Below are positions 1-10,231 of a stretch of 64,000 nt of DNA, one piece after another (position 1 is the stretch's first letter; each line of letters begins with the position of its first letter). Under the pieces are notes generated by a model. The model was not told the DNA's origin. It made no database searches and was given only the letters and a program-made list of their open reading frames with translations. The stretch comes from Symbiodinium sp. CCMP2592 (Eukaryota > Sar > Dinophyceae > Suessiales > Symbiodiniaceae), in contig CAJNDT010006136.1 of assembly GCA_905221615.1 (NCBI GenBank), positions 297,501 through 361,500 on the forward strand, read 5' to 3'. A program made the position numbers and the translations under genes.

Positions 1-115
1 ACCACCACCACCACCACCACCACCACCCCCGCCACCACCACCACCACCACCACCACTACTACGACCACTGCCACTGCCACTACCACTACCACCACGGCCA
101 CTACTACTACTATTC

Positions 116-171
<56 letters not shown>

Positions 172-265
172 GCTACTGCTACTGCTACTACTGCTACTAC
201 TGCTACTACTACTAGTACTACGACGACTACGACTTCTACCACTACTTCTACGACGACGACTAACA
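1..265. repeat. Trinucleotide microsatellite (ACC/ACT)n
   Basis: An almost uninterrupted run of ACC, then ACT/GCT and ACG triplets, fills the left edge of the window. It is a simple-sequence repeat; no gene is seen in it. Confidence 0.95.
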
Positions 266-1270
266 GTAGTTTATCATCATGTTTCCCTGAAGCCTTCAAC
301 TACAACACCTGAATCCAGACGCAATAGCATTCCTAATCGCTACCACCAGCCACCAAATCGCCACCCACCAACCACCAGCTCTCTTTATGCCCCCAACCAG
401 CCCCCAATGCCACCTTGAACCCTAACTCCGTAAACTTGAAACCCCAACGCTAAACCCCTGTCAGTGGCGGCACCTCCGCGCGGCAGTTTATTGTGGTGCG
501 GGGTCTTCGGCTTCTACGCCTCGGTCGAGCCATCAGGAGCCAGGGTTCGTTGAAGGGCTCCTGTATTGCTTTGATAGTATACGGACATTTTAGGGTTCCC
601 TAAACCCTAAACCCTAAACTCTAAACCCTAAACCCTAAACCCTAAACTCTAAACCGGGTTTCGGGTTTAGGGCTGATGGTGCTTATAGCGGCAGTTCAGC
701 GTTGCTTTGTGCTCTTCAAAGGGCGTGTTTCGGGGCTTTGAAGGTGTTTGACGTCCTTGGGGCTTGTAGTGTTCCGAACTGAGGACCCTGCAATTGACTT
801 TATAAGCCTGAACCCCAAACCCTGAACCCTAAACCCTAAACCTTTGTAAGGTTTGGTGGTTTTCGGTTCGGCGCTCCCAGCTTTCGGCTTGCTGGTTTTT
901 TCACGTTAAAAAAGCTTGCTTGCATGCTTGCTCGCCGGCTGGCTCTGGCGTGCTTGCTGGCTTTTTTGCTTGGATAGCAATTCTGTCTCCACGGTCTCTT
1001 CTACGAATTGAAGACGAACCTGCAGCCTACACCCGAAACAACCCTGGTATGAACCCTTGAAGGAGCCCTTTTGCGAACCCTCAACCGGAGGGTAATCTTG
1101 TGAGAGTGTGGGAGCGACGCCCTGGCTAGGCTTCAAGAAAAATTTGGTACCATGGTATGGTGTGGGTGAAGGAGCCGTGAGCTCAAAACTTTACATCCAG
1201 GAATCCAAGACCTAAACGCCTGAGCTGAACCGCTAGCCGCTAGTGATATCCTTGCAGGTTTACGGTTTAC
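266..1270. other. Intergenic or intronic, no gene seen
   Basis: Contains a short CCCTAAA array at about 599-655 and degenerate copies at about 808-845, with unique sequence between. No exon with a supported splice pattern was found. Confidence 0.6.
599..655 (-). repeat. Interstitial TTTAGGG-type array
   Basis: About seven CCCTAAA units, some changed to CTCTAAA. This is the plant and dinoflagellate telomere repeat in internal position. Confidence 0.9.
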
Positions 1271-1352
1271 CTGTAGTCTCCATTCTAGTTTTTTTTGGGG
1301 GTTACCTTGCTGGATCTGGTTATTCCAAGAAACGGAACTACAATGGAGACTA
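1271..1352. mobile_element. Hairpin element, family A
   Basis: Family A has termini CCTATAGTCTCCATTGTAG and its reverse complement around a central region carrying GGTTAACC-like and CCCTATAAT-like motifs, about 85-110 bases in all. This copy has a diverged left arm. Confidence 0.75.
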
Positions 1353-1493
1353 ATTATCGGGTTTAGGGTTGCGGGGTTAGGGTTGTAGGTGTTATAGGGC
1401 TTAAGTTCAGGCCCTGGACCTCCGAACCTGAGCGTGCTGGACTCAGAACCTGAAGCCCCGAACCAAAAAGCCTCGGGCTGAGAACCGAACTGA

Positions 1494-1615
1494 CGGTTGA
1501 TAAAAATATATATGTATATATATATATATATCCTGCATTACCTTAAGGACTCTAAACTATGAGTGTTTTGGTATATTCCTTATTATGAGTAATGCAGGAT
1601 TAATGTCATCAACCG
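1494..1615. mobile_element. Hairpin element, family C
   Basis: Family C has termini CGGTTGATGATATAAATCC and its reverse complement with internal TGCATTACC/GGTAATGCA. This copy carries an (AT)n expansion in the left arm at about 1507-1531. Confidence 0.8.
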
Positions 1616-1829
1616 TACCGCCCCAAGCCCCATTTGTTCCTTAGGCTCCTGACTGGAATTCGAATATAATACCGTATTATCCCACCCCAGGAAAAACATG
1701 AATCTTCTAGGTTTGCGACACCCTGTATGATACAATGCTGTATACGCTAATCCAGAGAATCTGCGAGGATGACGAAGAAGTTTAAGGCCGCAGCAGCTTC
1801 CGTGCTCAGGACTCGAAATAACCTTCTCA

Positions 1830-1920
1830 AACAGATACTTTCCCAAATCATAATTAGTGATTCCGAATATAGAAACCCTACATTCTACCACAAAGGTACT
1901 TGGGACCCTTTGGGTTTCAG
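1830..1920. repeat. Dispersed repeat, family with copies near 44.2 and 59.6 kb
   Basis: Shares the motif series ATACTTTCCCAAATCATAAT, AACCCTACATTCTACCA, AAAGGTACTTGG with about 44170-44250 and, weakly, 59605-59690. The arms are partly complementary, so it is probably another hairpin element. Confidence 0.6.
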
Positions 1921-2006
1921 TTTGGATTAAGGGTGTTTTGGGCTTCTGAAGGGGGGGATGCAGGGATAAACGGGGAACTGGGGTTTGTAGGTGTTGAGGG
2001 TTTTAC

Positions 2007-2106
2007 AGTTGATGATAAAACTCCTGCATTACCTTAAGGACCCTAAACTATGGGAATTGTGGTATATTCCTTATTATGGGTCATGCAGGATTTACATCAT
2101 CAACCG
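2007..2106. mobile_element. Hairpin element, family C
   Basis: About 100 bases with complementary arms GTTGATGATAAAACTCCTGC and GCAGGATTTACATCATCAAC. Confidence 0.85.
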
Positions 2107-2767
2107 TAGCTGTAGGGGTTCTGTTCAGGGTTCAGGGTTTAGTGTTTAGTTTTTGTTGCATTTGAAGCTTTCGTGGGCTCCAGGGCTTTTGGTGGGCTTA
2201 GGGGTCTAGAGTCTAGGCTTAGCCTTCAGAAGGGTCTGAGAGGGCTTTAGGTCCATATTATGGGTCTGGTCTTGATTGACGACGCATGTTCAGGTCTTCT
2301 AGTTGATTTGGGTTTCCAGGGCGCTTCGGTGTTTCAGGGTTTGGGGATGTGGGTTCAGTTCTTGGGTATTAGGTAGCATTAGGACTCAGTGCGCTGCGAT
2401 CTTGAGGGTGACAGGCTGAGTGCTTTGAAAGCAGGCCCTGTCCAGTGTGAATCGGCTCCGATTGTATACTGTCCGGGCCGGCATTATTATTGGGATTTGG
2501 TAGCATTTTCAAGACGATTAGCACGTCCGGCAATACGGCTGTATTGCCAAGACAGCAACTCTGTGCCCGATACACGAAATCGTGATGATAGTCATCATCA
2601 TCAGCATCATCTTCTCTGTCGTCGCTAGAATCACCACCGGCACTACAACTATCATGGTCATTCGAGTGATTCAGAAAATCGCCACAGCAGTTGCAGTGAG
2701 TTCACAAGGTTTCAGTCTTAATGCCGGCAGAAGTGTTGTTCACAACTGGCAAGCTTCCATTGCGCAG

Positions 2768-2857
2768 GTCATGTGGCACTTGGTCAATGGGCTCCTGAAC
2801 TCTTTGCAGCTGATGATATCTGTCTTTATGCTGCTGATTCTGTCCATTTACATTTTC
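2768..2857 (+). CDS. Channel exon 1: S5 segment
   Basis: Thirty codons in frame after acceptor GCGCAG. They read VMWHLVNGLLNS, the S4-S5 linker pattern (I/M)WHL(V), and then a hydrophobic helix LMISVFMLLILSIYIF, which is S5. The proposed donor is GC at 2858, phase 0. The frame stays open upstream to about 2582 through low-complexity ATC-rich sequence, which I do not take as coding. Confidence 0.8.
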
Positions 2858-2950
2858 GCTTGCTCCCCAGCTGATGATACTACAGGGGCTGGGCCCCATC
2901 CGTGGGCCGTGGGCTTTGACGTATTTCGGCGCAAGACTCTACTTCATCCC

Positions 2951-3039
2951 TTTAGGCTCCACTGTAGTTCCTTTTTGTGGTTCGTATCTAGCATCCTGCA
3001 AGGTAACCCCGGAAAGAAAGTAGAATGGAGCCTATGGGT
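2951..3039. mobile_element. Hairpin element, family B
   Basis: Family B has termini TACCCAGGGGCCCCAAAGTA (or the variant CCCATAGGCTCCATAGTAG) and internal GTTCCTTTTTGGG / CCCAAAAAGGAAC. This copy, just downstream of channel exon 1, is diverged. Confidence 0.7.
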
Positions 3040-3170
3040 CAAGAGCAATCAAAAGGAAACAGCTTCGGGCATCGTTCGGGCTTGGAGATATTCAGCCTTC
3101 ATAGTGCCCCCTGGTTACGGCTCAGGGCCCCATGGTTGGGGTTTTAAGTCTGGGGTTCTAAGGTTTCAAG

Positions 3171-3289
3171 TATGGGAGCTTACGAAAATTAGGGGCACTT
3201 TATTCGGTGTCCTTATACTAAGGCTGCTGCTATTTAGGGTACTATATTCGGGTCCCCTATTTTCAGAAACTCCCGTATTGACTTCGAGG
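3171..3289. mobile_element. Hairpin element, family D
   Basis: Family D has arms TATGGGAGTTTCCGAAAATA and the reverse complement, with internal GGATCCTTATTATAAGGACC. This copy has the outer arms and a diverged centre. Confidence 0.7.
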
Positions 3290-3307
3290 CCCCTATACCC
3301 TAGATTG

Positions 3308-3405
3308 TCAAGTTTAGGATTTAGGGTTTAGGGGTTTAGGGTTTAGGGTTCAGGAGTTTAGGGCTTAGGGTTTAGGGTTCAGGAGTTTAGGGTTTAGGGC
3401 AGGCA
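3308..3405 (+). repeat. Interstitial TTTAGGG array, degenerate
   Basis: Repeated TTTAGGG with TTCAGGAG and GCTTAGGG variants. Confidence 0.85.
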
Positions 3406-3477
3406 TCCGAGTCAGGGTTTCGACTTTGGAGCTTCCTGCTTGACAGGTCTGAAGGGTTTAAGAAGGATGTTAATACA

Positions 3478-3573
3478 GGGGCCTCAAACAATATCATGTT
3501 TTTTGTGGTTCCTCTTTTTAGTTATAGTATAATCGGCCCCAAAACCCTATTATAGTCATGAAGGCCTCATATT
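3478..3573. mobile_element. Hairpin element, family G (diverged)
   Basis: Family G has arms TAGGGGCCTTAATAATTACC and the reverse complement around GGGGGTTCCTTATTATAA and GGGCCCCAAAACCCTATTC. This copy keeps the centre but has weak arms. Confidence 0.6.
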
Positions 3574-3692
3574 GTGCTCCAAGAGCCTCCTGCTTCCTTT
3601 TGAGACCTATGTGGACATCTCTCGCCACGCACGCTGCGCAACACCAAACCAGATGTCTTTTCCAACGAGCCATCGCACACACAAAATACGCC

Positions 3693-3805
3693 TAGTAGTC
3701 GAGTAGGTAACCTTTAACCTTTTTTGGGGTAGTATAGTCCCTATATAATCCCTATATAACCAAAAAGGTTAACCTTGAGTTCCCCATGATACCCGACAAC
3801 TAGGT
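3693..3805. repeat. Dispersed repeat, pair with 9538-9692
   Basis: Both copies contain GTAGTCGAGTAGG, AACCTTTAACCTTTTTTGGG, ATAGTCCCTATATAACC and GTTCCCCATGATACCC, with complementary arms. Probably a further hairpin family. Confidence 0.7.
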
Positions 3806-4092
3806 ACATGCCTTCAGGATCCTCCTGGTCCCTACTCACAGCATTTTTTGCTCTCACACAAGACCGTTTTTCATGTTGGCAAGACCCAGGATTTTTTGGG
3901 GGTTTGAGCCCGAGGCTTGTTTGCGGCTCGCATCCTGAATCTTACACCCATCACTCCCAAAAGCATGGCAGAAATACGGATCTGAATATGGGCTCCCATA
4001 CCTGGGCCCTTTTCTTTGGAAAAAACACCACAAATCGAGGATTCAGCCCCCGGTAGTTAAGATCGGTCCTAAGCCGGCAAGTGAGTGTCCGG

Positions 4093-4230
4093 GTAAACCC
4101 TAAACCCAAATCCTAATCCCTGGTACCCTATAAACCCGAAACCCCTAAACCCTAAAACCTAAACCCTAAACCCTAAAACCTAAACCCCCAAACCCTGAAC
4201 CCCTAATCCCTAAACCCCTAATCCCTTAAC
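4093..4230 (-). repeat. Interstitial TTTAGGG-type array (CCCTAAA strand), degenerate
   Basis: About 14 units of CCCTAAA with extra C or A bases and CCCTGAA/CCCTAAT variants. Confidence 0.85.
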
Positions 4231-4295
4231 CCTAAGCTGAACACCCTGGGCGACCGCATCCCAGGCTTAGGAGTGGAGCTGATCACAAAGGACTG

Positions 4296-4476
4296 ACTTT
4301 CCAAGGGTAAAAGGAGGGGACCCTTAATAAGGACCCCTAGGGTTCAGGGTTTAGGGTTGAGGGACCCTTAATAAGGACCCCTAGGTCTATACCCTTAATA
4401 TAGCTATTATATACCCATTGCATAGCCCATTATAGGGTAGGGGTCCCCATTAAGGGTCCCTCCTTTTCCCTTTGAG
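4296..4476. mobile_element. Long inverted repeat
   Basis: Arms CCAAGGGTAAAAGGAGGGAC-like and GTCCCTCCTTTTCCCTTTG-like enclose repeated GGGACCCTTAATAAGGACCC motifs and a short TTTAGGG piece. It resembles the other hairpin elements but is a single copy here. Confidence 0.65.
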
Positions 4477-4835
4477 ACTTGGGGAATTGGAGCCTGCTTG
4501 AGTCTGTACATTCTGTCCACCTGTACCTTCACAACTTGCATACCCACCACTCACCTGTAGATGTGTGGTTGTGGTTGTATGTTTCCACACAGTCATCAAA
4601 AAGCTCTGCTCGACAGTACGTTGCATATGTGCAGACAATCGCGCAAGAGTTGAACTCCTAAGTATTTATCCAATGAAAGCAACATTAATGTGCACCTTGC
4701 AATCAACATTGAGTCTCGCAGGCCCACTTCAAGTTTTAATACGTCATGCACTCCCATTGAATTTCTCTGTCGGGGCTCTAGCCCCTAGTCGCCCCGTACT
4801 TTCACAAACACCCCACCCCGGAGCTCCAATCCTAG

Positions 4836-4936
4836 AGCCTCCATATACAGTACCATTATGGAATTAGGTCCCAAAAGCCATGATATGGATGGTCTTTTGG
4901 GACCTAATTCCATAACGGTACTACATATGGAGCCTT
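4836..4936. mobile_element. Hairpin element, family L
   Basis: Near-perfect inverted repeat with arms CTCCATATACAGTACCATTA and the reverse complement around GGTCCCAAAAGCCATGATAT. The other copy, at 62134-62230, is nearly identical. Confidence 0.9.
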
Positions 4937-5333
4937 TGGGAATGCCAGGATGAGTCGCTCCATGAAGACTTGCAGACTAAAGCCATCGCAGCTTGTCTGG
5001 GCGACTTTTGGGTTTCACAGGGGCCTTTTTTTGATTAGGAATATAGGGTTCCTTTACAGGGGGTCTATAGGGGTTACTATAAGGGTACTATAATATGATG
5101 GATCGAAGCTCTTTCTTTTGGTAGGAATTTCAGGATTTCGGTTTCGGGATATTTCGGGTTGGCCCTAAACCTTAAATGCTAAGTTCGTCTAATTCTTCTC
5201 ATGTGCCACGATCAGATTCTGGCAGTTTCTGAAATCAGAAGGCCGGGACCAAGAGCAGGGCCGGGAATCCATCCAAATTTGGTGTGCTGTTTCGGAGTTT
5301 CAGAAAAGTCGCACTCGAATGTAGAACTTTCCT

Positions 5334-5432
5334 GTGTTTGGAATACCATACTTGAATACTTTTTTGATACTTGTTCCTTAAAGGAACCATTATGAAATCA
5401 AAGTCTATACTTTTTCTCCCTGGTCCAGGAAC
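5334..5432. repeat. Dispersed repeat, family N
   Basis: Copies at about 21499-21600 and 57952-58047 share TTTGGAGTACCATACTTGAA, TTGTTCCTTAAAGGAACC and ATTATGAAAT, followed by TTTTTCTCCC. The centre is palindromic, the outer arms are not. Confidence 0.75.
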
Positions 5433-5523
5433 CCAGGTACCCAGATGTTGATGTAGCGTAGCACACCAGCTCAGGGTTTAGGGTTTAGGGTTGGGGTTTG
5501 CAGCCTTTGAGAGACATGCCAAG

Positions 5524-5570
5524 GTAGATGAGTATTTCTCGAGTCTGCCGCTCACAATGCTTACGTTGCC
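5524..5570 (+). CDS. Channel exon 2: pore helix
   Basis: After acceptor GCCAAG the frame reads VDEYFSSLPLTMLTL plus two bases. This is the pore-helix pattern (E)YF.SLP..M.TL found just ahead of the selectivity filter in one-domain dinoflagellate channels. Donor GC at 5571, phase 2; the split codon CC plus G is completed by exon 3. A TTTAGGG stretch lies 30 bases upstream. Confidence 0.75.
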
Positions 5571-5816
5571 GCTTATCTGCAGTTGTTGGTCAAGCTGCAG
5601 TGCTACATTCGGTTTTTTATCAATACTGTTTTGGGGTTCCTTGTGAATTACAAGTATCATCTACCCATGAACCTCCAAGTAGAAGTACATACAGCTTCTG
5701 GTCCTACATTTAGCAACCAGAACGACAGAGGCAGGAGTAGCAGCAGCAACAGTGATCGCCGTCGTCCTCTTCGTAGCAGTAGTAGAAGATGATGATAATG
5801 ATGAAGCTAGAGCTTC

Positions 5817-5936
5817 CCAGACCCCCGGGAGGATCCAAAAAGTAGATCCCTGAATGGGGGTTCCTTTAAAGTACCCTTAGTAGTATAAATTAGAGGATCT
5901 ACTTTCTGTATCCTCCCGGGATTCTGGGTGAGATCC
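5817..5936. mobile_element. Hairpin element, single copy
   Basis: Arms CCCGGGAGGATCCAAAAAGT and ACTTTCTGTATCCTCCCGGG enclose GGGTTCCTTTAAAGTACCC. Same size and design as the multi-copy hairpins. Confidence 0.75.
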
Positions 5937-5965
5937 ACACCTGGTCTTTACGGCCCTAAGTCAAT

Positions 5966-6068
5966 CTGGGAGTTTCCGAACATAGGGGGCCCTAATATGG
6001 TACCTTAAATAGTAGGATCCTTATTATAAGGACCCCAAAAAGAGGTACCCCTAATGTTCGGAAAATCT
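5966..6068. mobile_element. Hairpin element, family D
   Basis: GGGAGTTTCCGAACATAGGG on the left, TGTTCGGAAAATC on the right, and the family centre AGTAGGATCCTTATTATAAG. Confidence 0.8.
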
Positions 6069-6141
6069 GAAAAGCTATTGCAAACTCAGACGTCTCCAAG
6101 TCGGATCTCGACGACTTCAGAAGGGTTTCTAGCGAAGAGTT

Positions 6142-6355
6142 AGGGTTCCGGGATCTATAAACTTACTGTTGGTTAGTAGGGAATGGAAGGGTTCCCTTTA
6201 AGGGGGTCTATAGGCTTCCTTTAAAGGGATCTTTAGGGGTCTAGGATTACTATAAGGGATCTATAAACTTACTGTTGGTTAGTAGGGAATGGAGGAATGG
6301 GGTACAATTATAGCTACTATTACTGCCATTCTTCCATTCCCTGCGAACCAAAGGT
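6142..6355. repeat. Compound inverted and direct repeat
   Basis: GGATCTATAAACTTACTGTT followed by GGTTAGTAGGGAATGGA occurs twice directly (about 6151 and 6250), and a complementary TCCATTCCCTGCGAACCAA is at about 6333. It looks like a hairpin element with an internal duplication. Confidence 0.6.
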
Positions 6356-6409
6356 AAGTGTAACGAAGAGTTAGGGTTCGGGGATCTAGAAAGCGTGGGG
6401 CTATCATAA

Positions 6410-6522
6410 CTAGGTTCCAGGGTAGTACCCTTTTGCCCTTTTTATTTTAGGGTCCCCTTATTAAAACTGAATATTGGGAAAAAAGATTAGCCTTATCATA
6501 AAGGTGCTACTCAGGAACCTAG
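6410..6522. mobile_element. Hairpin element, family J
   Basis: Arms CTAGGTTCCAGGGTAGTACC and the reverse complement at the right, with TTTTGCCCTTTTTATTTTAG inside. Other copies are at 25972-26081 and 59836-59947. Confidence 0.8.
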
Positions 6523-6594
6523 ATAAGGTTTCGAGTTTTCGGGTGCTGGGCAACTTTTGGATCGGCTGCAGCTTGAAGGTGTCCGATGCCATTG

Positions 6595-6675
6595 GTTTAG
6601 GGTTTAGGGTTTAGGGATGTTTAGGGTTTAGGGGTGTTTAGGGTTTAGGGATGTTTAGGGTTTAGGGTTTAGGGG
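6595..6675 (+). repeat. Interstitial TTTAGGG array
   Basis: About ten TTTAGGG units interrupted by GATG and GTG insertions. Confidence 0.9.
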
Positions 6676-6958
6676 CCATTGAGGTGTCTTTGCCAAGAAG
6701 CGCGGTACATTACATTGAGGGGTCACGACATGGACCAAAATCCACGCACCGCACCTGAGATCCTGACTGAATCCTGAACCGCAAACCCATATAGTAGGTA
6801 CTTAGACCTTGAAGTACCTATTTAGGAACCCCTTTAAGGCCTAAGTACCCTAAGCCCCTGAACCCCCAGATCCCGAACCCAACGCCCCACATCCTAGACC
6901 CCAATCTCTAAAAGCCCTTGGACCCCGGACTCTGAGCTCTCCATTTCATCACCTAAAC

Positions 6959-7053
6959 GGCCCCAAAGTAGTTCCTTTTTGGGTGTGTCCTCTTGTTTGG
7001 TTAGCGACTCTAATATACTAGACAAAAAGGAACTACTTTGGGGCCCCTGGGCA
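6959..7053. mobile_element. Hairpin element, family B, ending at channel exon 3
   Basis: GGCCCCAAAGTAGTTCC on the left, GGAACTACTTTGGGGCCCC on the right, and the family centre GTGTGTCCTCTTGTTTGG. The right end CCCCTGGGCAAG is itself the splice acceptor of exon 3. The octamer TTCATCAC occurs on both sides (6945-6952 and 7063-7070). Confidence 0.85.
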
Positions 7054-7055
7054 AG

Positions 7056-7111
7056 GATTCAATTCATCACTCTGGATTCGATCGGGAGCATCTACTTCCC
7101 TATCGTGCGTG
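7056..7111 (+). CDS. Channel exon 3: selectivity filter
   Basis: The first G completes the proline codon begun in exon 2; the frame then reads IQFITLDSIGSIYFPIVR. F-x-T-L-D-S is the pore filter of one-domain channels, with aspartate in the ring position that is glutamate in the bacterial T-L-E-S filter. The end is placed at 7111 (donor GC, phase 1). A second GC at 7121 gives the same phase and adds three residues. The upstream hairpin reaches the acceptor with no gap. Confidence 0.78.
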
Positions 7112-7161
7112 GCTCAACCTGCAAAGCCAGAAGCAGATGCTTGAGCTCTGGGTTTGGGGTT

Positions 7162-7241
7162 TACCCATTCCTTTTTGGGGTTCGTATATAGAATCCTATA
7201 AGGTAATCCCAAAAAGGAACTGCTTTGGGGCCTATGGGTAG
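7162..7241. mobile_element. Hairpin element, family B (short)
   Basis: TACCCATTCCTTTTTGGGG on the left, CCCAAAAAGGAACTGC and GCCTATGGGTA on the right. Confidence 0.75.
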
Positions 7242-7438
7242 GGTTTTTAGGCCTCAAGGCTCTGAGGTTTGAGGGTTTAGGGATGCAGGGGTTAGAATTA
7301 GGGGATCCGAAATTACAGCATTTCACACCTGTTGGTGGATCTTGAAGCTTTTGGGGACGGAACTCCTCGAGTTTTGGAGTTAGACCATGTTCTTCTGTTT
7401 GTCGCTGGTACCAGTACTGTTCTCATACTTCAGGTTTC

Positions 7439-7556
7439 ATATTGGAGTTTCCGAAAACAGGGGACCCAATATAGTACCCTAAATAGTAGGATCCTTATTA
7501 TAAGGACCCCAAAATAAGGCACCCCTAATGTTCGGAAACTCCCATATGCCACGGAC
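7439..7556. mobile_element. Hairpin element, family D
   Basis: TTGGAGTTTCCGAAAACAGG on the left, TTCGGAAACTCCCATA on the right, typical centre with GGATCCTTATTATAAGGACC. Confidence 0.88.
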
Positions 7557-7769
7557 TAAATGCTGCTACGGGTGGCATTCACACCCCAGCCCAAGAAAGG
7601 CAATACAAGGTCGACTTGAATTGCCAAGGCCCATGCATAAGCCTCTGCTAGCACGCGAACCCTTCTTTGTGTACCTCATTGCAGCTAACAGTCTCCGTCA
7701 CACACTATCACGATTGCCCCCACCGCGACTACCGCCGTGAGTCTTGATCCTCAATTCACCAACCACCGT

Positions 7770-7860
7770 CATCAGCAACATCACCAGCAAGACCATCTTC
7801 ATCATCATCATCATCATGATGATCATCATCATCATCATCATCGGCATTAGCACCACCACA
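7770..7860. repeat. ATC/TCA microsatellite
   Basis: A run of ATC triplets with ATG interruptions. It generates a spurious isoleucine-rich ORF. Confidence 0.9.
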
Positions 7861-7999
7861 TCTCAACACTTCGTCGCCAGTACTAAGTACTATCTTTCTG
7901 GTTGCTTAATTTCTGCAAAGGCATTGCAGCAAGCATCTTAATAGGAGCGGGAGCAGCAGCAGTAGCGATGTGCTAGGAGCAGCACAACAATTCTACGCC

Positions 8000-8736
8000 T
8001 CGTCAAACCGTAGTATACGAGAAATGAGACCAAGGACTCAGTGACTTATGATTTGGAGGTACTCCTATAAGGGTGATGGCACATGGAGTTTGCCAGCGAG
8101 GGTTCTTGAGGATAGTTGGTTTGGAAGCAACCTTTGAACTTTGTTTACCCTGCCGTAAACAGAGATGGCCACCAGCACCCATCAGCGCTCAATAGTCCTT
8201 ACTATCGCTCACTAGTTCCTACTAGTGCTCACTAGCGCTCAGTAGTACAAGATATGGATAGAGCTGCTACGCCGTACTAGTGCTCACGAGAGCTCAAACC
8301 AACGTCTTGCCTTGGAGTGCTCTGTAGTTCGTGCTAGGCCTTAGCATGGCTTTGCAGTCTTCACGAGCAAGCCAAAGCATTAGGGCTTGCTAGGAGTTAC
8401 TAAGTCTTGCCAGCGGTTGCTAAAACTGGAAGGTCTTGCTGTCCAACCGTCAATATCTGCTGGCAAGCTCTATTTGCCATCCCGGCTTAGGAAGGTTCCT
8501 CTAACGCATGCGTAACTCAGCGTCCAGATTGAAACTTAGAAGATGCCCACACCCAACTTCCAGAATCTACGAAAACAATCCAAAGACACCAAGCCCTGAA
8601 CTTGGAACCGGGCCCCTGAGGCTACCTTAACCGACGAAAACCTGCATTTCCGTAGGATCCAAGTATAAGATTATAATCCCTAAGGTGGAATTTATGACTT
8701 AAGCCCTACACCTTCAGCCCGGATCCTGACTCAGAG
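8000..8736. other. Intron sequence, short dispersed CTAGT/AGCGCTCA motifs
   Basis: Between channel exons 3 and 4. A stretch at 8180-8290 repeats (C/T)ACTAG(C/T)GCTCA about six times in degenerate form. No hairpin element and no exon was identified. Confidence 0.5.
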
Positions 8737-8816
8737 GCTCGAAGCCACGACTCATCCTGTTCTTCCTACCCATCCTCATGATCCTGCCCATCACCTTGAT
8801 GAACCTGGTCACAGCA
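8737..8816 (+). CDS. Channel exon 4: S6 segment
   Basis: Acceptor CTCAGAG, phase 1. The frame reads a short SKPR lead, then LILFFLPILMILPITLMN and LVTA. A long hydrophobic helix ending N-L-V-T-A is the signature of S6 at the gate of voltage-gated calcium and sodium channels. Donor GC at 8817, phase 0. Confidence 0.85.
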
Positions 8817-8837
8817 GCCCCACGGCCGAATCATGTA

Positions 8838-8918
8838 ATAGTAGGATCCTTGTTATATGGTCCCCAAAATAAGGTACCCCTATTTTCGGAAACTCTGAAC
8901 CCGAAACCCTTTATAGAA
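8838..8918. mobile_element. Hairpin element, family D, left arm missing
   Basis: Only the centre (AGTAGGATCCTTGTTATATG, AATAAGGTACCCC) and right arm TTTTCGGAAACTC remain, 20 bases into the intron after channel exon 4. Confidence 0.65.
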
Positions 8919-9059
8919 CCCTTATGGATCCCTATAAGGGACCCTTTAGTATCCCCAGAACCACAGAAGGAACTGCAGGATCTGGGCTTTCAAAGGGTAC
9001 ACTTAAAGGGACCTCTAAGGGAAGAACCCCTTAAGGGAGCCCCTAGAATCAGCCCCTAA

Positions 9060-10231
9060 ACCCTCAACCCTAAACCCTTAAGGGGGTTTGTAGGCTTGAT
9101 TTAGGAGCAAATGTTGAGCTTCGGTCTAGGCCAAACACGAGGATTCGGGCTGCTGTTTCAGGCCTTGAGGTTTAGGGGTATAGGGTTTGCGGTTTACGGC
9201 TTAGGGTTTCGGGTTTGCAAATTGGGGTTGAGTTCTCGGTTTGGGTTTTGTGGGTTTAGGGCTTTGCGGATTTTCGTCACGATCTGAGGGCTCAGGGTTC
9301 TTAGTTTCCTTCGGGTGAAGAGGCAGCAAGTGAGCCAACCACATAAACCGCTGCCTGTGTCCAAGAAGCACTCAAAGAACTAGATGCATGAATCTATTGG
9401 TGCATTATAGCTTCTTACTTCCCCCAAACACCTTGCAAGTCCTCCACAATGCCTATCTGTACCGTTTAACAGTTTAACCCTCTGCAGTGCCCCAGCCTCA
9501 AACCTTGCAGCAGGAATTCTTCAAGGTTGAGGTAAACCCAGTAGTCGAGTAGGCCTAAATATTCCTTATATTACCATAAAGGTTAAGCTTTAGTTCCCCA
9601 TGATCTATGTAAACTTTAACCTTTTTTGGGGATAGTCCCTGAATAGTCCCTATATAACCTTACCGTTAGTTCCCCATGATACCCAACAAGTATGTAAACC
9701 CTATAAACGCCAAGCCCCAGGGTCGAGGGTTAAGGTCTCAGTTGCTTTAGATGCTGAGCCGGTCTTAGCTAGAGTCTCCTTAGAAAGTATTTTTTGTTTT
9801 TGTTCACATAAAACCTAAGAGAATCTTAAAAACACTATATTAAATATGGTTCTGCGGGCGGTATGGTGAGATTACCCTAAACCCTAAACCGTCTGACGCA
9901 TGACAGGTGCGTGGTTCAGGGTCGGCCTCTGGGTAGATTCTTGGTCTTTGGGTTCAAGATTCGGACATCGGGGGCTTGAGAAGAGTTTGGCGCTGTAGGG
10001 GTTAAGGTTTAAGGCTTATGGTGTTTTGCGGTGCAAGGTGCATTGTGTTTAGAGGCTAGGACTTGTTGGTCTTTGGGCTTCGTGTGTGGATTTACCGGGT
10101 TTGGCTCACAGGTTTAGGATTTGTGTTGTGTTGCTTCTTGAATCCCCCTGCGTCCCATTTCGACCAAGGTTCAGAGTTCGAAATGGCTTTAGGCCTTCTA
10201 GCCTCCGGATCCTAAGCCCCAAACTGCGAAG
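9060..10231. other. Intron sequence, degenerate TTTAGGG and a dispersed repeat
   Basis: Holds degenerate TTTAGGG at 9165-9260, a dispersed repeat at 9538-9692 and short CCCTAAACCC tracts at 9870-9890. Nothing coding was supported. Confidence 0.55.
9538..9692. repeat. Dispersed repeat, pair with 3693-3805
   Basis: Shares GTAGTCGAGTAGG, AACCTTTAACCTTTTTTGGG and CCCCATGATACCCAACAAG with the earlier copy; it contains an internal duplication of the CCCCATGAT segment. Confidence 0.7.

Noticed and set aside
2582-2767. Isoleucine-rich extension upstream of channel exon 1
   Set aside because: It is ATC/TCA low-complexity sequence, and a good acceptor follows at 2767. No S4 arginine pattern is present.
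7744-7941. Poly-isoleucine membrane-like ORF
   Set aside because: Product of an ATC microsatellite.
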